Shown here: in pieces, positions 9,021 through 18,137 of the stretch | Numbering within the stretch: position 1 is the stretch's first letter | How the letters are laid out: each line of letters opens with the position of its first letter | NCBI GenBank assembly: GCA_035487155.1 | Contig: DATHMK010000015.1 | Location: forward strand, 1-64,000 | Source: DAIDKA01 sp035487155 | Lineage (GTDB): Bacteria > Pseudomonadota > Gammaproteobacteria > Steroidobacterales > Steroidobacteraceae | Direction of reading: 5' to 3' | DNA: 64,000 bases | Program-made: the position numbers and the translations under genes | The notes under the pieces: model-generated | Database searches by the model: none | Told to the model about the DNA's origin: nothing | Seen by the model: only the letters and a program-made list of their open reading frames with translations

Positions 9021-11573
9021 ATGCGAGGCACAGTCGGCTTCCTGATCGCGGCTTGCCTGTTGAGCGGATGCGGGGCATCCGGGCAGCGCGCCCATGTGCA
9101 GGCGGCCAGTGCCGCGGCCGGGCGCGGCGACTATCGCAGCGCGGAACTCCAACTCGTCGCCGCCCTGCACTCAACCCCGCGCGATGCTGACACCTGGCTG
9201 CAGATCTGCGAGGTTCAGTTGCAGCTCGGCAGCTACGAGGCCGCGAAGCATGCGCTGATTGAGGCCGGCAAGCTCGCCGCCCCGGATTTGCGGATTGCGG
9301 AACTCCGGGTGCGTATCGATCTGGCACTGCTGCAGGCCGACGCCGCACTGCATGACGCGGCGGATCGCACCATCCCGGCACTCGACCAGGCGGTGTTTCG
9401 CGGCCGCGCCGATCTGGCACTGGAGCGCTTTGGCGATGCCGAGGCGGCGTACCGCGCCGCCCTTGCGCTCGAGCCCGCAGCGTTTGAGGCTCATCTGGGA
9501 CTGGCCGATGTCCTGATCAGGCAGGGAAATGCCGCCCAGGCGGCGCAGGAGCTGGATGAGCTCGAGGCCCGCCATCCAGGTCGCGCCGAAGTGTGGCGCC
9601 TGCGTGCCAGTCTCTGGGCCCTTGCCGGTCGACGCGACATGGTCGAGCAGGCGCTGGCGACGGCGGCGCAATTCCGGGTGGGTCAGCTGGACCGGCCGCA
9701 GACCGTGTCGCTGCTGGCTGCCCTCGTTCAATCGCAGCTGCAGCTTGGTCACATCGATGCGGCCAGCAGGACCGCCGAACAGATGGGCGCGATTTCACCG
9801 CAATCGCCCGCCACGCAGCTCATGTCGGGCGATGTTGCACTGGCTGCGGGAGACTTCGCCGACGCGACCAGGCACCTGCAGATGGTTACGGTCATGGCCC
9901 CCACTGTTCTGGATGCTCACCGGGCGCTTGGCCGCTCGCTGCTGGCGCAAAGTGAACTGCAGGACAGCGAGCGGGAATTTCAGTTCATCCTGCACAGCCG
10001 TCCGGGCGATGCGGACGCGCGCCATGAGCTGGCCATCGTGCGCTTGCAGAAGGGATGGCCCGCTGGCGCCAAGGAAATCCTGACGCCGCTGCTGGAGGCG
10101 ACACCGCAGGATCCGCAAGCCGAACGACTCGCTGCGATGGCCGAGATGCGCCTCGACGAGCAGCCGCAGGCCATCGCCCGACTGCTGCACCTTGCGGATA
10201 CCAATCCGCGCGACTTGCGCGCCCAGTTGCCGTTGCTCGCAACCTATCTGTCGACCGGCGCGGGTCAGCTGGCAGATGAGCGCATCGCACCGTTGCTTCT
10301 GGCCTACCAGGCCGATGCTGCGGCGCTGGATGCGCTCGGTGCCATGCTGATCGAGAACGGTGAGTTCGTTCGCGCCGACCGGGTGCTCACGCAGGCGCTT
10401 CAGGCGGACGCAAACAATAGCCAAACCCTGCTGCTGCGCGCTGAACTGGCCTTGGCGCGCGGCACCGTCGCCCCGGCGCGCGCGCAGCTGGAGGCGCTGC
10501 GGCACCTGGACGCCGCTTCGGTCCCTGCGCGCCTGGTCCTGGCACAGGCGGACCTGCGCGCTGGACGCATCGCCGATGCACGGGCGGTTCTACAGGAGAT
10601 CTCCGTAACCGGCCCGGACGCGGCCGCGACGCAGGACAGCATCGGCCACGTCTGGCTGGATGCCGGGCGCTTTGCCGAAGCCGCCGCGTGTTTCAGGGCC
10701 GCGAGCGCCCTGGACCCACGCAAGGCCAATTACTGGGTGGACATCGCGGCCGCCGCCACCGGTCTCAACGACCTGAAGGCGGCCGCCGCGGCGGTGGGTC
10801 ACAGTCTGAGTGTTGACCCCAAGTTCCCGGCAGCGCTGCGCGCGCAGGTGTACATCCAGTTGCGCGGCAAGCTCCCGGACGCGGCACTGAAGTCCGCTGA
10901 GGCGGCGACCATCGCCCTGCCCGACAGCGCGACCGTCTGGGAGGTCGAAGGTGATGTACACCAGGCGCGCGCTGAGTACGGTGCGGCCGCGCTGGACTAT
11001 GAGCAGGCCGCGCGGCTTGCCCCAAGCGCGGCGTTGGCATTGAAATCCTTTCGGGCCAAGCGTCCGAATGATCTGGACGGGGCGCTTCAGGCCCTGCTGC
11101 AGTGGCTCAAACAGCACCCCGGAGACATGCCGGTGCGGCAGGCGCTGGCGCAGGCGTACGAGAGTGCCGGTTCGTATGGCGATGCCGTGGTGCAGTACCA
11201 GGTCATGGTGGACAAAGGGTATGAAGCACCCTCGATGCTGTCCGCTCTGGCGTTGCTTTATCTGCATCAGCATGACCCTCGATCCGTGTCCGTGGCCCGC
11301 CGCGCGTATGAGCTGGATCCGAACTCGGCTGCCTCGGCTGATACCTACGGGTGGGTACTGCTGCAGTCCGGCCAGGTGGCGCCAGGATTGAACCTGCTCC
11401 AGGCAACCGCCCAATCACCTGGCGCCAGCGGCGACATGCGGCTTCACTATGCCGTGGCGCTCGCCCGCAGTGGGGATCGAAAACAGGCGCGGGAGATTAT
11501 CGCCACTTTGCTCTCAGGCAATTCGGCGCTATCGGATCGGACCCAGGCCGAGCAGCTGCTCAAGGAGCTGTAA
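9021..11573 (+). CDS. prsT: PEP-CTERM system TPR-repeat lipoprotein PrsT
   Basis: The 850 residues begin with a lipoprotein signal peptide with lipobox LSGC (Cys17). The rest is about twenty tandem TPR units (recurring A-LG-L--G-Y--A and P--A patterns). This architecture and length fit the TIGR02917 PrsT family, found beside exosortase, PrsK and PrsR. It is probably anchored in the outer membrane facing the periplasm and acts as a protein-interaction scaffold in export of PEP-CTERM proteins or polysaccharide; the exact role is unknown. It lies 88 bases after the PEP-CTERM gene on the same strand. No second sigma-54 promoter is seen in the gap. Its 3' end overlaps the end of the convergent exosortase gene by 14 bases. 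Confidence 0.9.
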   Translation: MRGTVGFLIAACLLSGCGASGQRAHVQAASAAAGRGDYRSAELQLVAALHSTPRDADTWLQICEVQLQLGSYEAAKHALIEAGKLAAPDLRIAELRVRIDLALLQADAALHDAADRTIPALDQAVFRGRADLALERFGDAEAAYRAALALEPAAFEAHLGLADVLIRQGNAAQAAQELDELEARHPGRAEVWRLRASLWALAGRRDMVEQALATAAQFRVGQLDRPQTVSLLAALVQSQLQLGHIDAASRTAEQMGAISPQSPATQLMSGDVALAAGDFADATRHLQMVTVMAPTVLDAHRALGRSLLAQSELQDSEREFQFILHSRPGDADARHELAIVRLQKGWPAGAKEILTPLLEATPQDPQAERLAAMAEMRLDEQPQAIARLLHLADTNPRDLRAQLPLLATYLSTGAGQLADERIAPLLLAYQADAAALDALGAMLIENGEFVRADRVLTQALQADANNSQTLLLRAELALARGTVAPARAQLEALRHLDAASVPARLVLAQADLRAGRIADARAVLQEISVTGPDAAATQDSIGHVWLDAGRFAEAAACFRAASALDPRKANYWVDIAAAATGLNDLKAAAAAVGHSLSVDPKFPAALRAQVYIQLRGKLPDAALKSAEAATIALPDSATVWEVEGDVHQARAEYGAAALDYEQAARLAPSAALALKSFRAKRPNDLDGALQALLQWLKQHPGDMPVRQALAQAYESAGSYGDAVVQYQVMVDKGYEAPSMLSALALLYLHQHDPRSVSVARRAYELDPNSAASADTYGWVLLQSGQVAPGLNLLQATAQSPGASGDMRLHYAVALARSGDRKQAREIIATLLSGNSALSDRTQAEQLLKEL

Positions 11574-13092
11574 GGCGCGTGCCGGTCGTCAGCCAGTCAT
11601 TGGCATCCAGAAATGCCAGCGCGCGCGCGCGCGCAGCCTCGCAGTCTGGCGCACACGCTGCGCGTACGGCGAAAGCGCGCACCGGCGGTGAGCCGAACAG
11701 CGCGCTCCAGGCATACGCAAGCTGCGCGTCGACGACTGAAGCCGTCGCCAGGTTGCCGACGGCATAGCCGCTGAGCAACACGCTGTGCCGGCCGCCGCTG
11801 TCGATCACCTCGAGTTCACTGACCTGCTTGCGCCGCTGCGCCGGGCGAACGAGCGCAGTCTCACTCGTGTCGGTCCACTCGTTTGCGACACTCTGCAGCT
11901 TGCTGCTATCTGACTGCCGCGCATACTGCGCGAGGTAGACGCTGACCTCCCCCGCGGCCATCCGGTACGTTCCCAGCTCTTCAAGATCGGCTCGAGTGAA
12001 TGAAGGGTGCCATGAGCCGACGTAGGCATAGGGTCCGTTCCAGCCGCTGGCCGGTCGCAACAGCTGCGAAACCGGCGGCAGGGAGCGATGTTCGATGATC
12101 GCCGCCCAGGCCGGACCCACGCCCGCCACGAGCACCGCCAGAGCCGCCTTAGGCACCAGGTACGGCGTGGCCGTCGATCGATGCTCGGCACGCGTGAGCG
12201 ACGGGCCGGCAGCGGGGCGTGCTGGGAAAAGCCAACGGGCCAGCGCGGTGAACGTCACCATGCAGACCCCGAACACCAGCCAGCCAAAGGAATTGTGCGA
12301 GACGCGCACCAGATAGGACTGCATATGGGTGAGCTGCCCGGCCACAATGACGGTGAATACGCGCACCCAGTTGGACACTATGGCGCAGACCCCTGCCAGC
12401 AGCAGCAACCCGAGGCGCCGCCGCGCCGACTCTCGCCATGCATCGCCGCAGTACGCGGCCACGGCCAGAGCGACGAGCAGGTACGCCGCACCGGCGCAAC
12501 CGCCTTGAATCAGAAAATTGCCCGCCGGGATCTGCACCACATCCCCGGTAATGTCCGCCGGGATACCCACGAGCGGCAGCGCAATCCCCATGACCGCGAT
12601 GGTCAGTCGTTGCAGCGAGGGTATGCACCACTGCCACACTGGAATCGCGAAATACAGAAATCCGATTGGAAAGGCACAGTGCGCGGCGGCGGCGCGGCCG
12701 AACAGCGCATAGACCATTGCGATCAGTACCAGCGGAAGCATTGCCTCATGCGCGACCTGGATCGTGCTCTGGTAAGCGATCAGCCAGGCCAGGCTCAGCA
12801 GCAGCAGCGTCGGTAGCGCCAGGGGCCGCGGCGCCCAGGGAGTCTGTGCCAACACCCGGCGGCGTGCGATCAATGCAAGGACCACCAGTCCCGCGATCAG
12901 ATCACCATGTGTGTAGTATTCCGAACCAAATGCATTCCAGGTGCGCAGCAGAATCAGGGTGGTCGGGGCGTACAGCACCAATGTCATGCACAGGGCGGCA
13001 TAGAGCGCAGGCGTACATGACAGCGCGCTGATTCCCGTGACGCCACGAGAGCAGGCTGGAGCCGTTTCGGGATGCGCTAGCCGAGGAATCAT
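11560..13092 (-). CDS. xrtA: Exosortase A fused to EpsI domain
   Basis: Exosortase is the multi-pass inner-membrane cysteine transpeptidase that recognises PEP-CTERM tails. This 510-residue protein has about eight transmembrane helices (about 28-295) with the expected active-site set: Cys199 in QGGCAGAAYL, Arg244 in SNWVRVF and His266 in VSHNSFGWLVFG. After a further hydrophobic segment near 315-335, the last 170 residues form a periplasmic EpsI-like domain (WNGPYAYVGSWHPSF). This is the fused exosortase A/EpsI architecture. The start codon overlaps the prsR stop by 4 bases, implying translational coupling in a prsK-prsR-xrtA operon. The family usually has an AC.GLRYL context, so GGCAGAAYL is a mild variant. 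Confidence 0.92.
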   Translation of the reverse strand: MIPRLAHPETAPACSRGVTGISALSCTPALYAALCMTLVLYAPTTLILLRTWNAFGSEYYTHGDLIAGLVVLALIARRRVLAQTPWAPRPLALPTLLLLSLAWLIAYQSTIQVAHEAMLPLVLIAMVYALFGRAAAAHCAFPIGFLYFAIPVWQWCIPSLQRLTIAVMGIALPLVGIPADITGDVVQIPAGNFLIQGGCAGAAYLLVALAVAAYCGDAWRESARRRLGLLLLAGVCAIVSNWVRVFTVIVAGQLTHMQSYLVRVSHNSFGWLVFGVCMVTFTALARWLFPARPAAGPSLTRAEHRSTATPYLVPKAALAVLVAGVGPAWAAIIEHRSLPPVSQLLRPASGWNGPYAYVGSWHPSFTRADLEELGTYRMAAGEVSVYLAQYARQSDSSKLQSVANEWTDTSETALVRPAQRRKQVSELEVIDSGGRHSVLLSGYAVGNLATASVVDAQLAYAWSALFGSPPVRAFAVRAACAPDCEAARARALAFLDANDWLTTGTRLTAP

Positions 13093-14456
13093 CGGGAGGT
13101 ATCGGAGGGCGCGATTCGCTGCAGCATGTCGTATAGGGTTGGACGGGTGATTCCGAGCAGTTCGGCCGCGCGCGTCAGGTTACCGTCAGACAATGCCAAC
13201 GCCCGGCGCACTGCCTGCATTTCAGCGCGCTGGCGCACCTGTCGAAGGGGCGGAAACTCAGCCGCGGTGGCTACGGCAGGCTGCAGCGACAGGTCCTCGG
13301 GCGTGACGATCCGGTCATCGGCCATGACCGCCGCCGCGTTCACGCGATTTGCCAGCTCACGCACATTGCCGGGCCAGGAGTAGGCCTCGATCGCCTGGGC
13401 GGCCTCGGGCGACAGCCGCAGCCTTGGTCTGCCGTGGCGCTCACAGGCCTGTTGCAGCAGGTGGTTCGCTATGAGCACGCTGTCGGAGCCGCGCTCGCGC
13501 AACGGCGGAATGGTCACGGCGACCTCGTTGATCCGATAGTACAGGTCCTCGCGGAAGGTCTTCTGCTCGATTGCCAGCCGCAGATCGCGATTGGTGGCGG
13601 CCACGATGCGCACGTCAACCCGAATCAGCTCGCGTCCCCCGACGCGCTCAATGACACGTTCCTGCAGGAAGCGCAGCAGCTTCGATTGCAGCGGCAGCGG
13701 CATGTCGCCGATCTCATCCAGAAAAAGCGTGCCGCCCGCCGCGCGCTCCACCTTGCCTATGGTCTGCTTGACTGCGCCGGTGAATGCCCCCCGTTCGTGA
13801 CCGAATAGTTCGCTCTCGAGCAGGTTTTCCGGGATCGCGGCGCAATTGATGGCGACCAGCGGTTTTGCCGCACGTGGACTGAGCTCATGCAGGGCCTGCG
13901 CGATCAACTCCTTGCCGGTGCCACTTTCGCCGAGCAGCAGCACGGTGATCTGGGTTTCCGCCAGCCTGCGGATCATCCGCCAGACCTTCTGCATGGAATC
14001 GCTGGCGGCAATCACTCCTCGCAGCAGCGCGGGTGAGCGGGTTTCGCTCAGACTGTCGTTTTCGCTCTCCAGCTGCTGGATGCGCAAGGCACGGTCGACG
14101 ATCATCGACAGGACATTGGTGTCGACCGGCTTCTGGCAGTAATCGAAGGCGCCCAGTCCTATCGCCCGCACCGCGTGTTCCCGGCCTTCGCGTCCGGTGA
14201 TGACGATGATCTTGCTGTCCGGGGCGAGGCGTTGGATTTCCTCGATGGTCGCAAAGCCTTCCTCCACGCCATTCGGGTCGGGCGGCAGGCCGAGATCCTG
14301 CAATACGATCGAGGGTCCGCAGCGCCGTACGGAGTTGAGCGCCTCCTCGCGGGTGGCGACGCAGTCGACTTCGAAGTCGTCAAAGGCCCACTTGAGCTGG
14401 CGCTGCAGCCCAGCGTCGTCCTCAATGATCAACAGCCTGGCACGTTTAGCTTTCAT
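13089..14456 (-). CDS. prsR: PEP-CTERM-box response regulator, sigma-54 activator PrsR
   Basis: NtrC-type regulator of 455 residues. A receiver domain (phospho-acceptor Asp54 in VLQDLGLP, acidic pair at 12-14) is followed by an AAA+ sigma-54 interaction domain (Walker A GESGTGKE at 176-183, intact GAFTGA loop at 223-228) and a C-terminal Fis-type HTH (NLTRAAELLGITRPTLYDML). The start at 14456 is chosen over a longer frame because the receiver domain begins immediately there (MKAKRARLLIIEDD) and the preceding kinase stop overlaps it by 11 bases. PrsR should be phosphorylated by PrsK and drive sigma-54 promoters such as that at 8211. Confidence 0.94.
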   Translation of the reverse strand: MKAKRARLLIIEDDAGLQRQLKWAFDDFEVDCVATREEALNSVRRCGPSIVLQDLGLPPDPNGVEEGFATIEEIQRLAPDSKIIVITGREGREHAVRAIGLGAFDYCQKPVDTNVLSMIVDRALRIQQLESENDSLSETRSPALLRGVIAASDSMQKVWRMIRRLAETQITVLLLGESGTGKELIAQALHELSPRAAKPLVAINCAAIPENLLESELFGHERGAFTGAVKQTIGKVERAAGGTLFLDEIGDMPLPLQSKLLRFLQERVIERVGGRELIRVDVRIVAATNRDLRLAIEQKTFREDLYYRINEVAVTIPPLRERGSDSVLIANHLLQQACERHGRPRLRLSPEAAQAIEAYSWPGNVRELANRVNAAAVMADDRIVTPEDLSLQPAVATAAEFPPLRQVRQRAEMQAVRRALALSDGNLTRAAELLGITRPTLYDMLQRIAPSDTSR

Positions 14457-16515
14457 GAGTCGCCAGCGTCTCTGCAGTCCCCAGCGTAGGCGCCAGGGGA
14501 AGTTTGATGATGAAGCGCGTTCCTTGTCCGGGCATGCTCTCCACGTCGACACCCCCGCCGCACTGACGAACGAACTCGCGCGCTTCATAGGCGCCGATTC
14601 CGAATCCGCGTTTGCCCTTGGTGGTGTTGAAGGGCCGAAACAAACGACTGCGGATGAACTCGGGGTCCATGCCGCTTCCCGTATCGCCCACCTCGATTAC
14701 CGCGCGCGGGGCGGCGCGGCGCAGGGTGACCCGCACCGAGCCATCGCTCGGTGTCGCATCCTGCGCATTGCGTATCAGATGTTCGAGCACATGCAGCAGC
14801 CGCTCGCCGTTGGCGATAACCTCGGCGCCGCGGTCGTGTATGTGCAGAGTCGGCACCGGGTGCCGCGACGCGCAGCGCTGCACCGCCTGCGCGCAGGCCT
14901 CGCTCAGTTCGGTTCGATGGGGCTGCTCGATGAGCATGCCGGTGCGCAGCGAATCCATGAGGCCGGTCATGCGCTTGACCGAGTCGCTGATGGTGAGGAT
15001 GGCGTCGTCGAAGAACGCCGGATTGCCGCGGTGCCGCTGCGCGTTCTGGACCACCAGGGCCTGTTGTGCGACGAGATGTCGCAGATCGTGCATGAGGATG
15101 GCGGACAGGCGATTCATGGCTTCAAACTGATGCGCTTCCGCCAGGCGTTTGGCGGCCTGCTCGAATGCCAGAAAACTCGCCACCTGTCGGCCTGCCGCGC
15201 GCAGCAGGTCGATCTCCTCCCAGGAGAACCGCACGGCGGTCATCGGTTGGCCGACGGCCACGAACCCGACCATGACGGTCTCGCATATCAGCGGCACGAT
15301 CAGCCAAATCCTGGCGTTGGCGAGCATCCACGACGGTGGCTGGGGCAGGCGCTCGCGATGGCGCCGTGACTCGCGCACCGCGTCCAGGTCGTAGATCCAC
15401 TCGCGTTGCAACATGAATTCGAAGAATTCCGTGCAGGCCGCCTCGCGGGGCGCCTCGGGGGGCGCGAGCGCCCCGCCGACAGGCAGGTAGCTACCGTCCG
15501 GATCGCGTAACCATAGACCGCCCGCCGTGCCACCCATGAACCCCGCCATGGTGTGCACGATGCGCTCATAGACCGGCGTCTCATCGGTTTCCGACAGCGC
15601 CCGGGTGAGTTTCTGCCACTCTCTGCGGTAGTCGTAGCGATAGGGCAGCATGTGCTGCGCCAGCGCGACACGTGCCCAGGCCCGGAATCGCTCCGACATC
15701 ACGGTGACGACCAGCACCAGGGTGGCTGCCGCAAGGAACAGAATCTGGCCGATGGCGCCCCAGGAGGCCCCGACTTGTCGCACCAGGGTACTGGCTGCGG
15801 CCATGGCGAACAGGTACAGCGCCGCGCCCAGCAGCGTAGCCTTGAAGAACATGGCGCGCGGGGAGAGGAAGGCGGCCGCTTCCCAGCGATCAATCCGGCT
15901 CAGGCCCAGCGCCAGCAAGGGTGCAATCAGCGCGTTGATGTAACCGCGCGCGGCCCAGAATGCCGGCGCCGTGGGTCCGTGCAGGAGGGTGCTGGAGAAC
16001 AGGCACAGATCCCAGGCGTACATGGCACCGATGGCCAGCCATATATGCTTCAGGCGCGAGTGCTGGGCCGATCGGATGTTGCGTGCGACCTGCTCGACAA
16101 GCACCAGGCCGATGATCGAGAGAGCGAATGCACCCCACAGCCAGTTCTGAACCAGGAACCGCGCCAGGGCAGGCGGCTGTTCCACGGCCGCAGCCTCGGC
16201 GGTGCACAGCAGCACGACGACTACGATGGCTCCAAGCACTCGGCGCACGCCACGGATGGCGCTGATGTCCGTGGCGTTTCCCAGCCATCGCAAGAGCACG
16301 AGGGTCCACGCCACTGAGCGCAGAAACTCCACCAGCACTATCAGTGTAGAGGGAACTCTGCCGCTATGCGCATTCTCGGCCAGCACGGCGCACCAGCCGA
16401 CCTGTATGGCAAGCGCCACGGCCAGGCCGGACCCCAGCAGGTGCCGTCTGCGCAACGTAAGACAGGCGACCAGCAACAGGCCGTATACAGCAGCCGAGAT
16501 GAGATAACCGACCAC
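14446..16515 (-). CDS. prsK: PEP-CTERM system histidine kinase PrsK
   Basis: Sensor kinase of 689 residues. The N-terminal 280 residues hold about eight transmembrane helices, followed by a GAF-like domain (about 310-470). The dimerisation/phospho-acceptor region is LSAILMHDLRHLVAQQALV (His in HDLR). The ATPase domain has the N box (EHLIRNAQDATPSDG), the G1 box (VGDTGSGMD) and the G2 region (KGKRGFGIGAYEAREFV). This is the PrsK family plan (TIGR02916). The start is GTG at 16515 with a weak ribosome site. It is first in the prsK-prsR-xrtA operon; a 12-bp inverted repeat lies 29 bases upstream of the start and may control the operon. Confidence 0.93.
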   Translation of the reverse strand: MVGYLISAAVYGLLLVACLTLRRRHLLGSGLAVALAIQVGWCAVLAENAHSGRVPSTLIVLVEFLRSVAWTLVLLRWLGNATDISAIRGVRRVLGAIVVVVLLCTAEAAAVEQPPALARFLVQNWLWGAFALSIIGLVLVEQVARNIRSAQHSRLKHIWLAIGAMYAWDLCLFSSTLLHGPTAPAFWAARGYINALIAPLLALGLSRIDRWEAAAFLSPRAMFFKATLLGAALYLFAMAAASTLVRQVGASWGAIGQILFLAAATLVLVVTVMSERFRAWARVALAQHMLPYRYDYRREWQKLTRALSETDETPVYERIVHTMAGFMGGTAGGLWLRDPDGSYLPVGGALAPPEAPREAACTEFFEFMLQREWIYDLDAVRESRRHRERLPQPPSWMLANARIWLIVPLICETVMVGFVAVGQPMTAVRFSWEEIDLLRAAGRQVASFLAFEQAAKRLAEAHQFEAMNRLSAILMHDLRHLVAQQALVVQNAQRHRGNPAFFDDAILTISDSVKRMTGLMDSLRTGMLIEQPHRTELSEACAQAVQRCASRHPVPTLHIHDRGAEVIANGERLLHVLEHLIRNAQDATPSDGSVRVTLRRAAPRAVIEVGDTGSGMDPEFIRSRLFRPFNTTKGKRGFGIGAYEAREFVRQCGGGVDVESMPGQGTRFIIKLPLAPTLGTAETLATHES

Positions 16516-16543
16516 GTCCCCGAATTCTGTTCGTATTTGAATG

Positions 16544-16570
16544 ATTCAGTCACCGCAACGGTGACTGAAT
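16544..16570. repeat. Perfect 12-bp inverted repeat upstream of prsK
   Basis: ATTCAGTCACCG (16544-16555), loop CAA, CGGTGACTGAAT (16559-16570). All 12 base pairs match. It sits 29 bases upstream of the prsK GTG start, so it would be either a palindromic operator or a strong leader hairpin. There is no T-run to make it a classic terminator. Confidence 0.85.
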
Positions 16571-16809
16571 TGATCTTAGTCCAGACGCGTGCAAAACGCT
16601 GAAACGTTCGCGATTGAATTTGACGATATCGTTGCTGTCTTTTCAAAGCCGCGTTCATGAAGCTGTCACGCACTGCCGGGTAGGGGCGCAGCAACGCAGC
16701 CAAAATGCTTCATCGCACAACGAGTATTGAACCCGTAAGGTACGGGAAAGTTGCCGTGAATATGACAACTGGGCTTGTGCGGATATTCGAATCGCGCGCG
16801 GCGCCCTTG

Positions 16810-17379
16810 CTAGTACAGACCCGGTATCAGCCGCGCCGTGCGCTGCATGTACTGGCGGTAGCGTTCACCGAAGGCAGCGGCCAGTGCCATCTCTTCCACG
16901 TGGATGCGATACAGGAACGCGGCCGTGGATCCAACGACCATGATCGCCAGCGATACCCAGTTCTGGGTACACAGCGCCAGCCCCAGAAATGCCATCAGGG
17001 CACCGGTGTATGACGGGTGGCGCAACCGTCGATAGGGACCGGAGTCAATGAGCTGGTGGTCCGTGGCGATCTCGACGTTGACCGTGAAGAATCGTCCCAG
17101 ATAGATGATCGAATACCAGCGCAGGGCGAGGCCGGCAATCACGATCGCGATGCCCAGAATGTTGATCCAAGGCTGGTATACCCAGCTTGCCTGGGGCAGG
17201 CTGAATTCGAACTGAAAGCCAAAAAACATGCTCAACGGGATGAGTATCCACAGCACCCGCGTGGAGCTGCGGTCCGCCGGGCTCCTGGCGCCGGCCTTGG
17301 CGGGCCTCAGGAGTCCGAGCAGGAATTCGGATCCGAAGTAGAGCAGGGCCAGGTAACCGGCGACGGGCATCGAGTTCAT
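16810..17379 (-). CDS. Isoprenylcysteine carboxyl methyltransferase-like membrane protein (ICMT/NnrU-like)
   Basis: The 189-residue multi-pass membrane protein has about five hydrophobic helices and the methyltransferase signature of the ICMT/PEMT fold: GPYRRLRHPSYTGAL (about 119-133) followed by EEMALAAAFGERYRQYMQRTARLIPGLY at the C-terminus. Bacterial members methylate small lipophilic molecules or have unknown substrates. I start at ATG 17379 (MNSMPVAGYLALLYF), which overlaps the stop of the upstream GFA-domain gene as ATGA; the longer open frame only reads through that gene. Confidence 0.85.
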   Translation of the reverse strand: MNSMPVAGYLALLYFGSEFLLGLLRPAKAGARSPADRSSTRVLWILIPLSMFFGFQFEFSLPQASWVYQPWINILGIAIVIAGLALRWYSIIYLGRFFTVNVEIATDHQLIDSGPYRRLRHPSYTGALMAFLGLALCTQNWVSLAIMVVGSTAAFLYRIHVEEMALAAAFGERYRQYMQRTARLIPGLY

Positions 17380-17855
17380 CGGGGCCCCATGACCGCGGCA
17401 CGTCGCGCCAGACTTTCCGCCGGCCACAGCTCGGCCGACTTGTAATACTCGGCGAAGGCCGGCACACCGGGTGGCAGCAGCACCCACGGCTGCTTGGACT
17501 GGGTGAAGATGTGCACCTCCGGCGGGCAACGATCCGGCTCATCGAGCGTCCCGACGCGCACGAAGCGTATGGCGTCACCGCCGCCGCCGTAGTTGCTCCA
17601 CAGCGCGATGCGACAGGTTGGACAGCGCGAGATGCGCTGGCCCTTGCCGCTGTTGGAGGGAGTATTGATGACTTCGACGGTGCCACCCGTGAGCTCCATG
17701 CGATTGAACTCGATGAGCGCATTGAGCGCGAAGGCTGCCCCGGTTTCGCGCTGGCACCAGCGGCAGTGGCAGCAATGGATGAACATGGGCCGGTCGGTGA
17801 GGCGGTAGCGTACCGCCCGGCAGGTACAGCCCCCGGTGTAGTCGTTCATGCGCAA
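17376..17855 (-). CDS. GFA/CENP-V domain protein
   Basis: This 159-residue protein belongs to the glutathione-dependent formaldehyde-activating (GFA) superfamily. The Cys pattern is CTCRAVRYR (Cys near residues 10-12), HCCHCRWCQRETG (about 28-40) and SRCPTCRIALW (about 77-87), giving the zinc and structural sites of the fold. The substrate of such stand-alone GFA proteins is usually unknown. A slightly internal start (MNDYTGGC, 17849) is equally possible. It overlaps the following ICMT-like gene by 4 bases, so the two are co-translated. Confidence 0.88.
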   Translation of the reverse strand: MRMNDYTGGCTCRAVRYRLTDRPMFIHCCHCRWCQRETGAAFALNALIEFNRMELTGGTVEVINTPSNSGKGQRISRCPTCRIALWSNYGGGGDAIRFVRVGTLDEPDRCPPEVHIFTQSKQPWVLLPPGVPAFAEYYKSAELWPAESLARRAAVMGPR

Positions 17856-17973
17856 TTATATTGCGCCCCGGGCGTCAGCGCACTCCGACCCTCGGGGCCG
17901 TGTTGTGGACATTGTGGAATCGCCCGCGGCGGGTAGTCTCCCAAGGATGCGAACTCGCGCCGGAAGCAACGCC

Positions 17974-18135
17974 ATGCACCGCGTCACGGATGAGATCCAC
18001 GACGCCCTGACCGACACCGCGGATGATCTGGACGGCAGGCTGCCCGAAGGCGCCGGATACCATCGTGCGGTCATGCTGGCGGTCGTTGCGGTGGGTTTTT
18101 TCATGCTCGGCATGGCCTGGGCGCGCCGCGACTGA
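17974..18135 (+). CDS. Small membrane-anchored hypothetical protein
   Basis: The frame is open further upstream, but ATG 17974 is preceded by GGAAG at a 7-base spacing. The 53-residue product has an acidic N-terminal half (TDEIHDALTDTADDLDGRLPE) and one C-terminal transmembrane helix (AVMLAVVAVGFFMLGMAWA) ending in RRD. It fits in the gap between the GFA gene and the convergent cysteine-cluster gene. I recognise no family. Confidence 0.45.
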   Translation: MHRVTDEIHDALTDTADDLDGRLPEGAGYHRAVMLAVVAVGFFMLGMAWARRD

Positions 18136-18137
18136 TT

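Noticed and set aside
9410..9440. Further TGGCAC motifs in prsT as sigma-54 promoters
   Set aside because: None has the GC doublet at the required 10-base spacing, and they lie inside coding sequence.
16871..16886. parS-like CTTCCACGTGGATG in the ICMT gene
   Set aside because: The outer halves do not match the parS consensus; only the central CCACGTGGA agrees.
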